The position numbers and the translations under genes are program-made. From Eubacteriales bacterium (GTDB lineage Bacteria; Bacillota_A; Clostridia; Christensenellales; Aristaeellaceae): 27,597 nucleotides of DNA. The stretch covers positions 1 to 27,597 of the forward strand of contig JAUMYC010000006.1 of NCBI GenBank assembly GCA_030528845.1, written 5' to 3'. The notes below the pieces were generated by a model. That model had not been told where the DNA came from. It saw nothing but the letters and a program-made list of their open reading frames with translations, and made no database searches. Below are positions 14,708 through 22,708 of this stretch, in pieces (positions within the stretch are counted from its first letter, which is position 1; each line of letters opens with the position of its first letter).

Positions 14708-15632
14708 GCAAATTGCGCTGCAGAAGGGCTTTGCGTGCGCGTATTCCGTCGCGCCGGAGACCTTTGCGCGCTGGGAGAAGATCGCCCTTGCGCAGCCGGA
14801 TCCGCGCTGGTCGGGCCTGCGGGCAGAGCCGAAGGCCATAATGCCGCAAGCGCGCTGCATCGCGGTGCTTGCGTGGGCGTATCGTCCGTATTCCGCGTTC
14901 CCGGAGGGAGAAGCGGAGCTGGACGCCTATTATCCCGCCTCGCAGACAGCCTACGCCGAGGCGAATTCTCTTGCGCAGCTGCTGCGGGACGCGGGGCATA
15001 GGGCGGACGCAGCCGCGCCCCTGCCCGCAAAACGCGCGCTGCTGCGCACGGGAGAGGCGCGCTACGGCAGGAACGGCCTGCTCGCGCTCGGCGAGCTCGG
15101 CACGCGCATCTGCATCCAGACCATCCTGACCGACGCGGCGTTTCCGCAGACGGACAAAATGCCCGAGATCGAGATCGACGGCCGCTGCGGCGACTGTGCG
15201 CTCTGCCGCAATGCATGCCCCGTCGGCGCGATCCTGCCCGGCGCGCGCATCGATACGGCGAAGTGCCTGCGCGCGCAGCCGTATGCCGAGCCCGTCCCGG
15301 AGGAGTACCGCGCGCGGATCGGCCGCAGCGTGCTCGGCTGCGATATCTGCCAGCGCATCTGCCCGCGCAACGCCGCCGTCGAAACGACGCAGCCGCCGGC
15401 GGAGGTGTCGGAAGCATTGAAGCTGGAGAAGCTGCTGGCCGGAGATACGAAAGACCTCGCGCGGCTGATCGGCTCCAATTACGCGCGGCCCGTGCGCATG
15501 CAGGCGCGCGCTGCGCTGATCGCGGCCAATCTCGGCAGGAGAGACCTTCTGCCGCAGCTGGAGGCGCTTTGCGAAAGCAAATTCGATCATGTGCGCGAGC
15601 ATGCGCGTTGGGCGGTGCAAAAGCTGAAATGA
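14688..15632 (+). CDS. Epoxyqueuosine reductase QueG-like double [4Fe-4S] protein
   Basis: This 314-aa protein carries the two-cluster ferredoxin pattern of QueG: C167-x2-C170-x2-C173-x3-C177 followed by C193 and C218-x2-C221-x3-C225 (GCDICQRICP). A C-terminal HEAT-like segment from about 255 to the end (ARPVRMQARAALI, VREHARWAVQKL) is also as in QueG. QueG uses cobalamin to reduce epoxyqueuosine in tRNA. At 314 aa it is shorter than the roughly 380 aa of E. coli and B. subtilis QueG. The usual GLGWIGKNT segment reads as ARYGRNGLL, so it may be a divergent QueG or a related reductase. ATG 14688 has GGGAGG upstream and overlaps thpR. Its stop overlaps the next ATG. Confidence 0.75.
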   Translation: MNWNEFEQIALQKGFACAYSVAPETFARWEKIALAQPDPRWSGLRAEPKAIMPQARCIAVLAWAYRPYSAFPEGEAELDAYYPASQTAYAEANSLAQLLRDAGHRADAAAPLPAKRALLRTGEARYGRNGLLALGELGTRICIQTILTDAAFPQTDKMPEIEIDGRCGDCALCRNACPVGAILPGARIDTAKCLRAQPYAEPVPEEYRARIGRSVLGCDICQRICPRNAAVETTQPPAEVSEALKLEKLLAGDTKDLARLIGSNYARPVRMQARAALIAANLGRRDLLPQLEALCESKFDHVREHARWAVQKLK

Positions 15633-16093
15633 AGATCGTCATCCATAAATCGGAACGACTGCTGACGGCCTGCGAAGGCGGGCGGGAGGTCTTTCGGTGC
15701 AGCGTGCAGCTCGGCGCAGCGCCCGTCGGCCAAAAGCGAGCCGAGGGCGATGGCAGAACGCCGGAAGGGCGGTTTTACGTCTGCACGAAAAACCCGCAGA
15801 GCAAATTTCATCTCGCGCTGGGCGTGAGCTATCCCGACGAGCCGTGCGCGAAGGCAGCGCTTCTGGAAGGGCGCATCGGCCCCGAGCAGTACGCCGCCGT
15901 CGCAAAGGCGCAGCGCGAGCGAAAGCGCCCGCCGTGGGATACGCCGCTGGGCGGCTTTATCATGCTGCACGGCGAGCATCCCGAAGGCAAGACGGGCGAC
16001 TGGACGGCGGGCTGCGTGGCGATGCGCAACGGCGAGATCGAACGCCTGTTCGCACTGGCGCAGCTTGGCGACGAGATCGAGATATTGCCGTAA
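15629..16093 (+). CDS. YkuD-fold (L,D-transpeptidase-like) protein without signal peptide
   Basis: This 154-aa protein has the YkuD active-site arrangement: H114-G in GGFIMLHGEHP and the catalytic Cys129 in TAGCVAMRN. An early GDGRTPEGRFYV segment is typical of the domain. L,D-transpeptidases cross-link or trim peptidoglycan, and the GCxAM variant recalls the YafK/DpaA hydrolase branch. It begins directly with the catalytic domain and shows neither a signal peptide nor a membrane anchor, which is unusual for a wall enzyme. ATG 15629 overlaps the QueG-like stop. It is the last gene before the terminator at 16098-16138. Confidence 0.88.
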   Translation: MKIVIHKSERLLTACEGGREVFRCSVQLGAAPVGQKRAEGDGRTPEGRFYVCTKNPQSKFHLALGVSYPDEPCAKAALLEGRIGPEQYAAVAKAQRERKRPPWDTPLGGFIMLHGEHPEGKTGDWTAGCVAMRNGEIERLFALAQLGDEIEILP

Positions 16094-16097
16094 AAGG

Positions 16098-16138
16098 AAA
16101 AAACATCCGGCCTGCATTCCGCAGGCCGGATATTTTTG
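16098..16138. terminator. Bidirectional terminator between convergent operons
   Basis: A perfect 11-bp stem ATCCGGCCTGC/GCAGGCCGGAT (16105-16115 with 16121-16131) has a 5-nt loop. ATTTTTGTTT follows on the plus strand and GTTTTTTCC on the minus strand. It serves the operon ending at 16093 and the leftward operon ending at 16140. Confidence 0.93.
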
Positions 16139-16139
16139 T

Positions 16140-16580
16140 TTATTCCACCGTGAAATCGGTCCATTCGATCTTATTGTACTGCATCACGTCCTGCGCCCTT
16201 TGCATGCCCAGCTTCTCGTAGAAGGGAACGGCCCTGTCGTTGGCGATCAGATAGACCGCGATGTCCTTTTCGCCGCCGGCCAATGCGTGCGCAGTCTTCA
16301 TCAGGCGCGTGCCGATGCCCCGACCGGCATACGCTCTGTCCACGCCGAGGTCGGTCACATACAGCCAGTAGGCAAAATCCGTCAGCCCGAACAGCACGCC
16401 CACGATCTTCCCGGCGGGGTCTCTTGCGACGAGGGAGATCGACGCCGTGCGCACGAGTTTTGCGATGCGCTCGGAAAAGCGCTCCTTTGGATATTGCGAG
16501 CCCAGATCCGTGCGCCTGAGAAAATCGATGTACGCTTCCGGGCTGAGCCGCTCTTCGCGGATGATGATCGCGTCGTTCAT
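16140..16580 (-). CDS. GNAT-family N-acetyltransferase
   Basis: This 146-aa GNAT protein has the acetyl-CoA loop DRAYAGRGIGTRLM (about 87-100), preceded by the strand YVTDLGV, and the C-terminal NDRAVPFYEKLGM segment. ATG 16580 follows AAGGAGAG. It is the last gene of the leftward group that begins with the GH95 fucosidase, 40 bp from the second acetyltransferase. The substrate is unknown. Confidence 0.92.
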   Translation of the reverse strand: MNDAIIIREERLSPEAYIDFLRRTDLGSQYPKERFSERIAKLVRTASISLVARDPAGKIVGVLFGLTDFAYWLYVTDLGVDRAYAGRGIGTRLMKTAHALAGGEKDIAVYLIANDRAVPFYEKLGMQRAQDVMQYNKIEWTDFTVE

Positions 16581-16620
16581 TGCTCTCTCCTTGTTTTTGC
16601 GTGAAACCGGGGGAGTGGGT

Positions 16621-17154
16621 TCAGCGCATGGTCGGCACGTCGTAACGGAGCACCGTCATGCCGGATTCTTCACCGTAGATGGAATCGACCTGCACGCCGC
16701 CGTTGGCTGAGATCACCCGGCTGCTGGCCGTGTTCCTGTCGAGGCAGATGAGCCGCACACTGTGCAGCCCGTGCTCTGCGGCCTTTTGCAGGCCGAGGCG
16801 CAAAAGCTCTTTGGCATAGCCCTTGCCGCGCTCGCCCGGGCGCACGGAATAGCCGATGTGCGAGGCGAATTCCGGGTCGTCGTCATCATATTCCAGACGG
16901 TGCCGCAGGACGAGGCAGCCGACGAGCCTGCCGTCGCCCTCCCTGATGCCCAGATACCAGGAGATCCTGCCCCGCATCCGTTCGCACAGGCGCAGCCATT
17001 CGCGCGCGTCTTCGTATTCCTCGAGGTGATCGAGCCCTGGGATCCTGTCCTGCACATAGGTCGCGCGCGTGCTCTGCGCGGAGAATTCTGCCCGATAGCG
17101 CCCGATCTCCTCGGCATAGGCCTGCGAGACGGGGACGAGGGAAATGCGTTCCAT
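16621..17154 (-). CDS. GNAT-family N-acetyltransferase (COG3981-like)
   Basis: This 177-aa GNAT protein has VRPGERGKGYAKELL (about 107-121) as its acetyl-CoA binding loop and a long N-terminal part containing WYLGIREGDGRLVGCLVLRHRL. The layout resembles the predicted acetyltransferases of COG3981. The ATG at 17154 follows AAGGAA and lies 16 bp after the GH95 stop, so it is most likely co-transcribed with the fucosidase. The substrate cannot be inferred; an acetylated sugar or amino acid is only a guess. Confidence 0.9.
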   Translation of the reverse strand: MERISLVPVSQAYAEEIGRYRAEFSAQSTRATYVQDRIPGLDHLEEYEDAREWLRLCERMRGRISWYLGIREGDGRLVGCLVLRHRLEYDDDDPEFASHIGYSVRPGERGKGYAKELLRLGLQKAAEHGLHSVRLICLDRNTASSRVISANGGVQVDSIYGEESGMTVLRYDVPTMR

Positions 17155-17170
17155 GGTCCGTTCCTTTCCG

Positions 17171-19537
17171 TCAGGGCCGGAGGGTCAGCTCGCACGGCCC
17201 GGTCACGAGGGCGAGGGTCGCTCCGGCATATCGCACGGCCACCGGGCGATAGGGCGCGCTTTCGGCGCGGACGTGCGCCTCGGCCAGCTTGCCCTTGGCA
17301 AAGCGGATATCGACCGTCAGCCCGCCCATCGTCTTTACGCCGGTGATCTCGCCGTCCGTCCAGCTCGCGGGCAGCGCGGGCAGCAGCTCGACTGTATACT
17401 GTTCGTCCTCCTCGCGGCTGCGCAGCAGCATCTCGCAGATGCCGGCCGTCGCGCCGTAATTGCCGTCGATCTGGAAGGGCGGATGCGCGTCGAACATATT
17501 CGGATAGGTACCGCCGCCCTTGGTGTAGACGACCTTGCTGTCGCCCACGAGGCGCAGCTGCATTTTGATGAGCTGCAGCGCGTGGTCGCCATCGTTCATG
17601 CGCGCCCACATGTTGATCTTCCAGCCGAGGCTCCAGCCGGTGCCGTCGTCGCCGCGCAGCTCGAGCGACCTGCGCACAGCCTGCATCAGCTCCGGCGTCT
17701 TTTCGCTGATCTGCGTGCCGGGATGGAAGGGGTAGAGGTGGGAAAGATGCCGGTGGTGCGGCTCGGCTTCTTCATATTCCTCCGTCCATTCGAGCAGCTG
17801 CCCCTTCGAACCGATGGCGTAGGGGCGCAGCTTCTGCGTCTTTTCGAGGATCGTGCCGCTCAGCTCGTCCTCCTCGCCGAGGATCTCCAGTCCCTTGAGA
17901 TAGTTTGCGAACACCTCGCGGATGATCGCCTCCTGCATGGTGGCGTTCGCCGCGCCGCTGACCTTCGCTCCTTCATACAGGAAGGTGTTCTCCGGAGAGG
18001 TGGCGGGGTAGATGGAAAGATAGCCCCGGCCGTCGTCTTTCAGCGCGTCGCAGTAGAACAGCGCTGCCTCGCGCAGCACGGGCATCGCCCTGTTTTTCAG
18101 GAAATCGAGATCGTTCGTATAGAGGAAATGGTCGAAGAGATGGCGGCTGAGCCAGCCCAGAGACATCGGCCAGAACGCCCAGACCTGGCTGCCCGCCTGA
18201 TTGAGCCCCACGGGCGTGGTGTGCCGCCAGAGGTCGGCGTTGTGGTGCGAAACGGAGCCGCGCGCGCCGTAGAAATCCTGCGCGGTCTGCCTGCCGTTTG
18301 CGCACAGGCCTTCGATCAGATCGAACAGGGGCTCTGTCATTTCGGAGAGATTGGTCGGCTCGGCGGGCCAATAGTTCATCTCCGTGTTGATGTTGATGGT
18401 ATAATTGCTCGACCACGGCGGGAGCAGGCTCTCGTTCCAGATGCCCTGCAGGTTGGTCGCCTGTGTGCCGGGGCGGGAAGCCGCCGCCGTCAGATAGCGC
18501 CCGTATTGGAAGAGCAGCTCATAGAGCGCGGGGTCGTCCTGCGTGTCACGGAAGGCGCGCAGCCTTTCGAGCGTGGGCAGATCCTCTCTGGGGGCGTTCA
18601 GGTGGAAATCGCAGCGGCGCATGATGGCGGAGAAGTCCTCGATATGCCTGCTGCGCAGCTGCGCATAGGGGAGAGAGCGCGCGGCCTTCTGGTCGGCGCG
18701 CACATCTTCCTCCGGACATTTGCCCTGCAGCTCCGGGTGCTTGTCGCAGCCGTTGAAGGAGGTGCGCACGAAGAAGCGGATCACGGCTTCGTCGGCCTCG
18801 CGCACGCAGGCGCGGCAGTCGCCCTTGCCGCCGTCGCCGCCGAAGAAGTTCGTCTGCACCAGCGCGCAGAAGCGCACGCCGCGCTCGCCCGGCAGCATGT
18901 CATAGCGGATGGGCTCGTCCTGCGCGGCGTAATGCGGGTCTGCATTAGAAGGGCAGACCGCGCGCAGCACGGTCTCCACATGGCCGAACTCGCCCTCGAC
19001 GCAGCTCTCCTCGAGCCTGCGCAGCTGCGTGTCCAGCTCCATATCAAAGCTGATGCAGCCGGGCCTGTCTGCACTGAAGCGCAGAACGAGCGCCTGATCG
19101 GGCTGCGAGATGAACGCTTCGCGCACATAATGCACGCCGGCGCAGTCAAATTCGACCGTGTGTACGCCGTTTTCGATATCGAGCGTGCGCGTGTAATGCT
19201 GCACATCGCCCGCGAGATCCAGAAAGCGGATGTGCATATCGCCAAGGGGCATGTAGGCCTGCGAGAAATTGCTTGTCACGTTTTTTTCGATCAGCTGCTG
19301 CGCCTCGGCCAGCCTGCCCTCGCGCACGAGCCTCTGCGCCTCGGCGATGTGCTGCGGCGCGTTTTCACGGCGGTAGCGGCGCGGATAGCCGGACCAGAGC
19401 GTGTCCTCGTTCAGGGCGAGCTTTTCCTCATGGACGCCGCCGAAGACCATCGCGCCGATGCGGCCGTTGCCCAGAGGCAGCGCCTCGACCCATTGCTCCG
19501 CGGGAGAAGTATACCAGAGTTTCGATGTGCCTTTCAT
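17171..19537 (-). CDS. Glycoside hydrolase family 95, alpha-L-fucosidase
   Basis: This 788-aa protein matches GH95 over its whole length, starting with WYTSPAEQWVEALPLGNGRIGAMVFGG. Residues corresponding to the bifidobacterial 1,2-alpha-L-fucosidase AfcA active site are visible: the Asn pair N382/N384 in ININTEMNYWP, the general acid E516 in ATSPEN and D691 in QIDGNYG. GH95 enzymes remove terminal fucose (some act on galactose) with inversion of configuration. There is no signal peptide, so it should act in the cytoplasm on imported oligosaccharides, although no sugar transporter lies nearby. I chose ATG 19537 because GGAGG lies 8 nt upstream; an in-frame ATG at 19588 overlaps the -10 box. 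Confidence 0.96.
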   Translation of the reverse strand: MKGTSKLWYTSPAEQWVEALPLGNGRIGAMVFGGVHEEKLALNEDTLWSGYPRRYRRENAPQHIAEAQRLVREGRLAEAQQLIEKNVTSNFSQAYMPLGDMHIRFLDLAGDVQHYTRTLDIENGVHTVEFDCAGVHYVREAFISQPDQALVLRFSADRPGCISFDMELDTQLRRLEESCVEGEFGHVETVLRAVCPSNADPHYAAQDEPIRYDMLPGERGVRFCALVQTNFFGGDGGKGDCRACVREADEAVIRFFVRTSFNGCDKHPELQGKCPEEDVRADQKAARSLPYAQLRSRHIEDFSAIMRRCDFHLNAPREDLPTLERLRAFRDTQDDPALYELLFQYGRYLTAAASRPGTQATNLQGIWNESLLPPWSSNYTININTEMNYWPAEPTNLSEMTEPLFDLIEGLCANGRQTAQDFYGARGSVSHHNADLWRHTTPVGLNQAGSQVWAFWPMSLGWLSRHLFDHFLYTNDLDFLKNRAMPVLREAALFYCDALKDDGRGYLSIYPATSPENTFLYEGAKVSGAANATMQEAIIREVFANYLKGLEILGEEDELSGTILEKTQKLRPYAIGSKGQLLEWTEEYEEAEPHHRHLSHLYPFHPGTQISEKTPELMQAVRRSLELRGDDGTGWSLGWKINMWARMNDGDHALQLIKMQLRLVGDSKVVYTKGGGTYPNMFDAHPPFQIDGNYGATAGICEMLLRSREEDEQYTVELLPALPASWTDGEITGVKTMGGLTVDIRFAKGKLAEAHVRAESAPYRPVAVRYAGATLALVTGPCELTLRP

Positions 19538-19586
19538 ATCGATATCCTCCAAATCGTTTGCATCAAAAAGGGAGCGTTCCGCGTTC

Positions 19587-19595
19587 ATTATACCA
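19587..19595 (-). promoter_or_regulatory. Extended -10 promoter for the GH95 operon
   Basis: On the minus strand TGGTATAAT is a perfect -10 with the TGn extension, 50 bp upstream of the GH95 ATG. No good -35 box is visible at 16-18 bp. It is divergent from the promoter at 19620-19648. Confidence 0.75.
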
Positions 19596-19619
19596 GTTTT
19601 TGCGGGGGAGCGGTAGGGT

Positions 19620-19648
19620 TTGACGCAATATTCCCCCTGTGCTAAAAT
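19620..19648 (+). promoter_or_regulatory. Sigma-A promoter for the AlkZ-like gene
   Basis: TTGACG (19620-19625), a 17-bp spacer and TAAAAT (19643-19648), 34 bp upstream of the GTG start at 19683. It is back to back with the GH95 promoter. Confidence 0.82.
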
Positions 19649-19682
19649 TGCCGTATCGGAAGAAAAAAAGGGGGCGCGGGCA

Positions 19683-20708
19683 GTGAACGAGAGGGAGCTG
19701 CTGCTGTATCATTCGCTCAAAAACCTCCATCTCCTCGAAAAAGCGCCGAAGCGCACGGTCGTGCGCGATCTGCTCGGCCTGCAGGCGCAGTTTTCGCGCA
19801 ATCCGCAGCTGTCGCTCCGGCTGCGCGCGAGCGACTATTCGCCGGAGACGTGGGGCGAAGGCCTCGTGAAGATCTGGTCGCACAGGGGCACGATGCATGT
19901 GATCGACGAAAGCGAGCTCGGCCTGTATTGTTCCGCAGCCGGAAACAACGGCCCCTTCGGGCAGGACTTCTGGGGCATCCCAAAAGAAGAGGCGGAGAAA
20001 TGGGCCCCCTTTATGCAGGCGCAGGTGCTCTCGGGCAACGACACGCGCGAGGGGCTCAAGCGGGCCTGCCTGCGCGCGGGCATGGAAGGCGCGCTGCTGG
20101 AAAAGGTCTTTCACGGCTGGGGCGGGCTGATCAAGGAGATGTGCTGTCGCGGCATGCTCTGCTGCGCGACGGGCACGCAGAAGCGCTATCTCGTGCCGCC
20201 CGCGCCTGTCTTTGAGGACCGGGACAGGGCGCGCGCGGCGTTGATCGAGCGCTATTTTGATGCGTTCGGCCCGGCGACCGTGCAGGATTGCAGCGCGTTC
20301 TTTCTCTGGAAAATGGCGGAGCTCAGGCCGCTGCTGGAGGAGATATTGCCGCGGCTGCATGCGGAGAAGATCGACGGCGCGACCTATTATCACGCGCGGG
20401 CGCTGGACGCGCCGGGGGAGATCCCTCCGTGCGTGCTCGTGCCCGGGTTCGATCAGCTCGTCCTCGGATACCGCGACAGGACGCGCTGCATCGACAGGGA
20501 GCACAACGCAAAGCTGGTCAACGGCGCGGGCATCGTCTTTCCTGCGCTGCTGCTGCGCGGAAGGCTGCGGGCAAAATGGAAGATCGAGGGCGGGCGCATG
20601 GTCGTCACGCCGTTTGAGCGGCTCCTGAAAAAGGACGAAGCAGCCATCCGACGGGAGGTAAAGGCAAAATTCGGCAAAGAGATCGCGCAGATCGAATATG
20701 TGGAATGA
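19683..20708 (+). CDS. AlkZ/YcaQ-like winged-helix DNA glycosylase (HTH_42 family)
   Basis: This 341-aa protein is of the winged-helix AlkZ/YcaQ family. It shows the N-terminal LLGLQAQFSRNPQLSLRLR segment with the catalytic-type Q34-A-Q36 (QxQ) motif, WSHRGTMHVIDE, and the C-terminal VLVPGFDQLVLGYRDR. Characterised members excise bulky alkylated bases or unhook interstrand cross-links, some giving self-resistance to DNA-alkylating antibiotics; others are uncharacterised. The GTG at 19683 follows AAGGGGG with 8 nt spacing, and the protein then starts at the usual point before the first helix. No antibiotic cluster is visible nearby. Confidence 0.88.
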   Translation: MNERELLLYHSLKNLHLLEKAPKRTVVRDLLGLQAQFSRNPQLSLRLRASDYSPETWGEGLVKIWSHRGTMHVIDESELGLYCSAAGNNGPFGQDFWGIPKEEAEKWAPFMQAQVLSGNDTREGLKRACLRAGMEGALLEKVFHGWGGLIKEMCCRGMLCCATGTQKRYLVPPAPVFEDRDRARAALIERYFDAFGPATVQDCSAFFLWKMAELRPLLEEILPRLHAEKIDGATYYHARALDAPGEIPPCVLVPGFDQLVLGYRDRTRCIDREHNAKLVNGAGIVFPALLLRGRLRAKWKIEGGRMVVTPFERLLKKDEAAIRREVKAKFGKEIAQIEYVE

Positions 20709-20714
20709 TTCTGC

Positions 20715-20743
20715 TTGCGGCATTTGCCCGCGCGGTTTATAAT
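20715..20743 (+). promoter_or_regulatory. Sigma-A promoter for the GDPD gene
   Basis: TTGCGG (20715-20720), a 17-bp spacer and a perfect TATAAT (20738-20743), followed by AAAGGAG and the ATG at 20785. Confidence 0.75.
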
Positions 20744-20784
20744 ACCAGAGGGAATACAGCCTTTTTTGAAAGGAGATATACGAT

Positions 20785-21624
20785 ATGGAATTCGATCTGA
20801 GGAAAACAGCGCAGGAGAAGATCATCCTCGTGGCACACAGGGGCACCTGCGGCGGCAACATCCCCTGCAACACCATCACCTCCTATGAGATCGCGCTCCG
20901 GCAGGGCGCGGACATGATCGAGATCGACGTGGATATGTCCAGGGACGGCGAGCTGTTCATCTTCCATCCCGGCATGGAAAAGGCGCATCTGAACATGGAC
21001 GTGCATATCCCGGAGATGACGGCGGCGGAGGTCAAAAAGCTGCGCTTTGTCAACCAGGACGACACGCCCACCCAGTTTGGCCTGAACACGCTCGACGAAG
21101 TGCTCGAACAGTTCAAGGGCCGCTGCTATATCAACTGCGACAAGTTCTGGGAGCATCCGCGCGAGATCTCCGAGCATATCCGCGCGCACGGCATGATGGA
21201 ACAGATCCTCGTCAAGACCTCGCCCAAGAAGGAGCTGTTCGACGTCATCGAGCAGCACGCGCCGGACGTGCAGTATATGGTCATCGTGAAAGAGAACGCC
21301 GAGCAGGTGCATAACGAGCTGCTCAAGCGCAGGATCAACTATATGGGGCAGGAGCTGCTCTTTGAGACGGACGACAGCCCCATGTGCTCGCCGGAATATC
21401 TCGAGCGCCTGCGCAGAGACAACATCCTCTCCTGGGCCAATTCCATCATCTACAACTACAAGGCGCAGCTCGCCGCCGGCCACAGCGACGATACCGCCCT
21501 TTCCGAGGATATGGAAAAGGGCTGGGGCTGGCTCGCACGCCGCGGGTTTGATTTCATTCAGACCGACTGGCCGCTCATGCTCAAGATGTATCTGGAGGAG
21601 CAGGGCCTGCTCTATCGCAAATAA
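20785..21624 (+). CDS. Glycerophosphodiester phosphodiesterase family protein
   Basis: This 279-aa TIM-barrel protein of the GDPD family hydrolyses glycerophosphodiesters to glycerol 3-phosphate and an alcohol, or related lipid head groups. It has H18-R19-G20 at the first strand, E46 and D48 in GADMIEIDVD (metal ligands), and H61 as the second catalytic His. The C-terminal FIQTDWP is also typical. The usual HDxxLxRTT after the second His is replaced by HPGMEKAH, so it is a divergent branch. There is no signal peptide. ATG 20785 has AAAGGAG with good spacing. The gene is followed by a hairpin at 21636-21667 and the alpha/beta hydrolase. Confidence 0.88.
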   Translation: MEFDLRKTAQEKIILVAHRGTCGGNIPCNTITSYEIALRQGADMIEIDVDMSRDGELFIFHPGMEKAHLNMDVHIPEMTAAEVKKLRFVNQDDTPTQFGLNTLDEVLEQFKGRCYINCDKFWEHPREISEHIRAHGMMEQILVKTSPKKELFDVIEQHAPDVQYMVIVKENAEQVHNELLKRRINYMGQELLFETDDSPMCSPEYLERLRRDNILSWANSIIYNYKAQLAAGHSDDTALSEDMEKGWGWLARRGFDFIQTDWPLMLKMYLEEQGLLYRK

Positions 21625-21635
21625 TAGTTCACTTC

Positions 21636-21667
21636 GGAAAAGGGCTGCCCTGCGCGGGCACCTTTTT
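21636..21667 (+). terminator. Possible leaky terminator between GDPD and hydrolase genes
   Basis: TGCCC/GGGCA (21646-21650 with 21656-21660), plus AAAAGG pairing with CCTTTT across a 2-nt bulge, runs straight into CCTTTTTCC. Because the next gene starts 20 bp later and no clear promoter is seen between, it may attenuate rather than end transcription. Confidence 0.5.
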
Positions 21668-21687
21668 CCTGTATAAAGGAGAAGATC

Positions 21688-22692
21688 ATGAGCCATACCG
21701 TAGATACGCTGCATCATCAGCTCTCGTCCGTCTATCCCAAGCCGCTCTCCTTCGATCCGTCCGCGCCGCTCGGGCCGCAGCAGAGGGCGATTCGCGAAAA
21801 ATACGCGCAGCTTTTGAAAATGCCCGAAAAGACGGGCAGGGCGCGGGCGCGCGTGGAATGGGAAGAGACAAAGGACAGGCGCTTTGACGAGGTGCGCTTT
21901 CTGGTGGAGACCGAGCCGGATTTCTTCGTGCCCTGCCATATGCTCCTGCCTAAGGACATCGCGCCCGGGGAAAAGCGGCCCGCCGTCGTGTGCCTGCAGG
22001 GGCATTCCACGGGCATGCATATCTCTCTGGGCCGGCCGAAATACCCGGGAGACAAAAAGAGCATCAGCGGCGGCGACAGGGATTTCGCCATTCAGGCTGT
22101 GGCAAGAGGCTATATCGCCGTGGCGATGGAGCAGAGGGGCTTCGGCGAGCTCAAAAGCGAAGTCTCGGAGCGCGGCTGCCATCATCTCATGGCGCAGTGC
22201 CTGATGACCGGGCGCACGCTGCAGGGCGAACGCATCCACGATGTGATCTGCCTTGTCGATGCGCTCGAGGGCTTTGCGCAGGTGGACATGAGCCGTCTGG
22301 CCGTGATGGGCAACTCCGGCGGCGGCACCACCGCCTATCACGCAGCCTGCCTTGAGCCGCGCTTCAAGGTCGTCATGCCGTCCTGCTCGTTCAATACCTA
22401 CGAGCATTCCATTCTCGCCATGCTGCATTGCATGTGCAATTATGTGCCGGATCTGGCGCTGCATATGGAAATGGCGGATCTGGCCATGTGCATCGCGCCG
22501 AGACCGCTTCTGGTGGTCAACGGCGCGCTGGACGAGATCTTTCCCATCGAAACGGCCAAGGACGCCTTCGCCGTCGTGCGCAGGATCTATGAAGCCGCGG
22601 GCGCGCCGGACAATTGCCGGCATATCATTGGCAAGGAGGGCCACCGCTTCTACGCGGAGGATGCATGGCCCGTCTTCGCGCAGTATATTTGA
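21688..22692 (+). CDS. Alpha/beta hydrolase (dienelactone hydrolase / acetyl-esterase-like)
   Basis: This 334-aa serine hydrolase of the alpha/beta fold has a full catalytic triad: Ser210 in GNSGGG, Asp282 in NGALDEIFP and His319 in GKEGHRF. The VVCLQGHSTGMH segment supplies the oxyanion-hole region. The roughly 80-residue N-terminal extension before the first core strand resembles the Abhydrolase_7 / acetyl xylan esterase-like group. There is no signal peptide. ATG 21688 has AAAGGAG nine nt upstream. It is probably read from the GDPD promoter. The natural ester substrate is unknown. Confidence 0.9.
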   Translation: MSHTVDTLHHQLSSVYPKPLSFDPSAPLGPQQRAIREKYAQLLKMPEKTGRARARVEWEETKDRRFDEVRFLVETEPDFFVPCHMLLPKDIAPGEKRPAVVCLQGHSTGMHISLGRPKYPGDKKSISGGDRDFAIQAVARGYIAVAMEQRGFGELKSEVSERGCHHLMAQCLMTGRTLQGERIHDVICLVDALEGFAQVDMSRLAVMGNSGGGTTAYHAACLEPRFKVVMPSCSFNTYEHSILAMLHCMCNYVPDLALHMEMADLAMCIAPRPLLVVNGALDEIFPIETAKDAFAVVRRIYEAAGAPDNCRHIIGKEGHRFYAEDAWPVFAQYI

Positions 22693-22708
22693 AGGAGCAA
22701 AAAACCGA

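Noticed and set aside
17144..19645. An 833-codon open frame on the plus strand opposite the GH95 gene
   Set aside because: It is an antisense shadow of a G+C-rich gene. Its translation is His/Arg/Ala-rich with no domain, no ribosome site or promoter supports it, and the minus strand encodes a full GH95 enzyme.
20768..20787. AAAGGAGATATACGAT before the GDPD ATG resembles the T7 gene 10 ribosome site of cloning vectors
   Set aside because: It is a natural Shine-Dalgarno site with a chance match; the flanking sequence is continuous with the genome and shows no other vector features.
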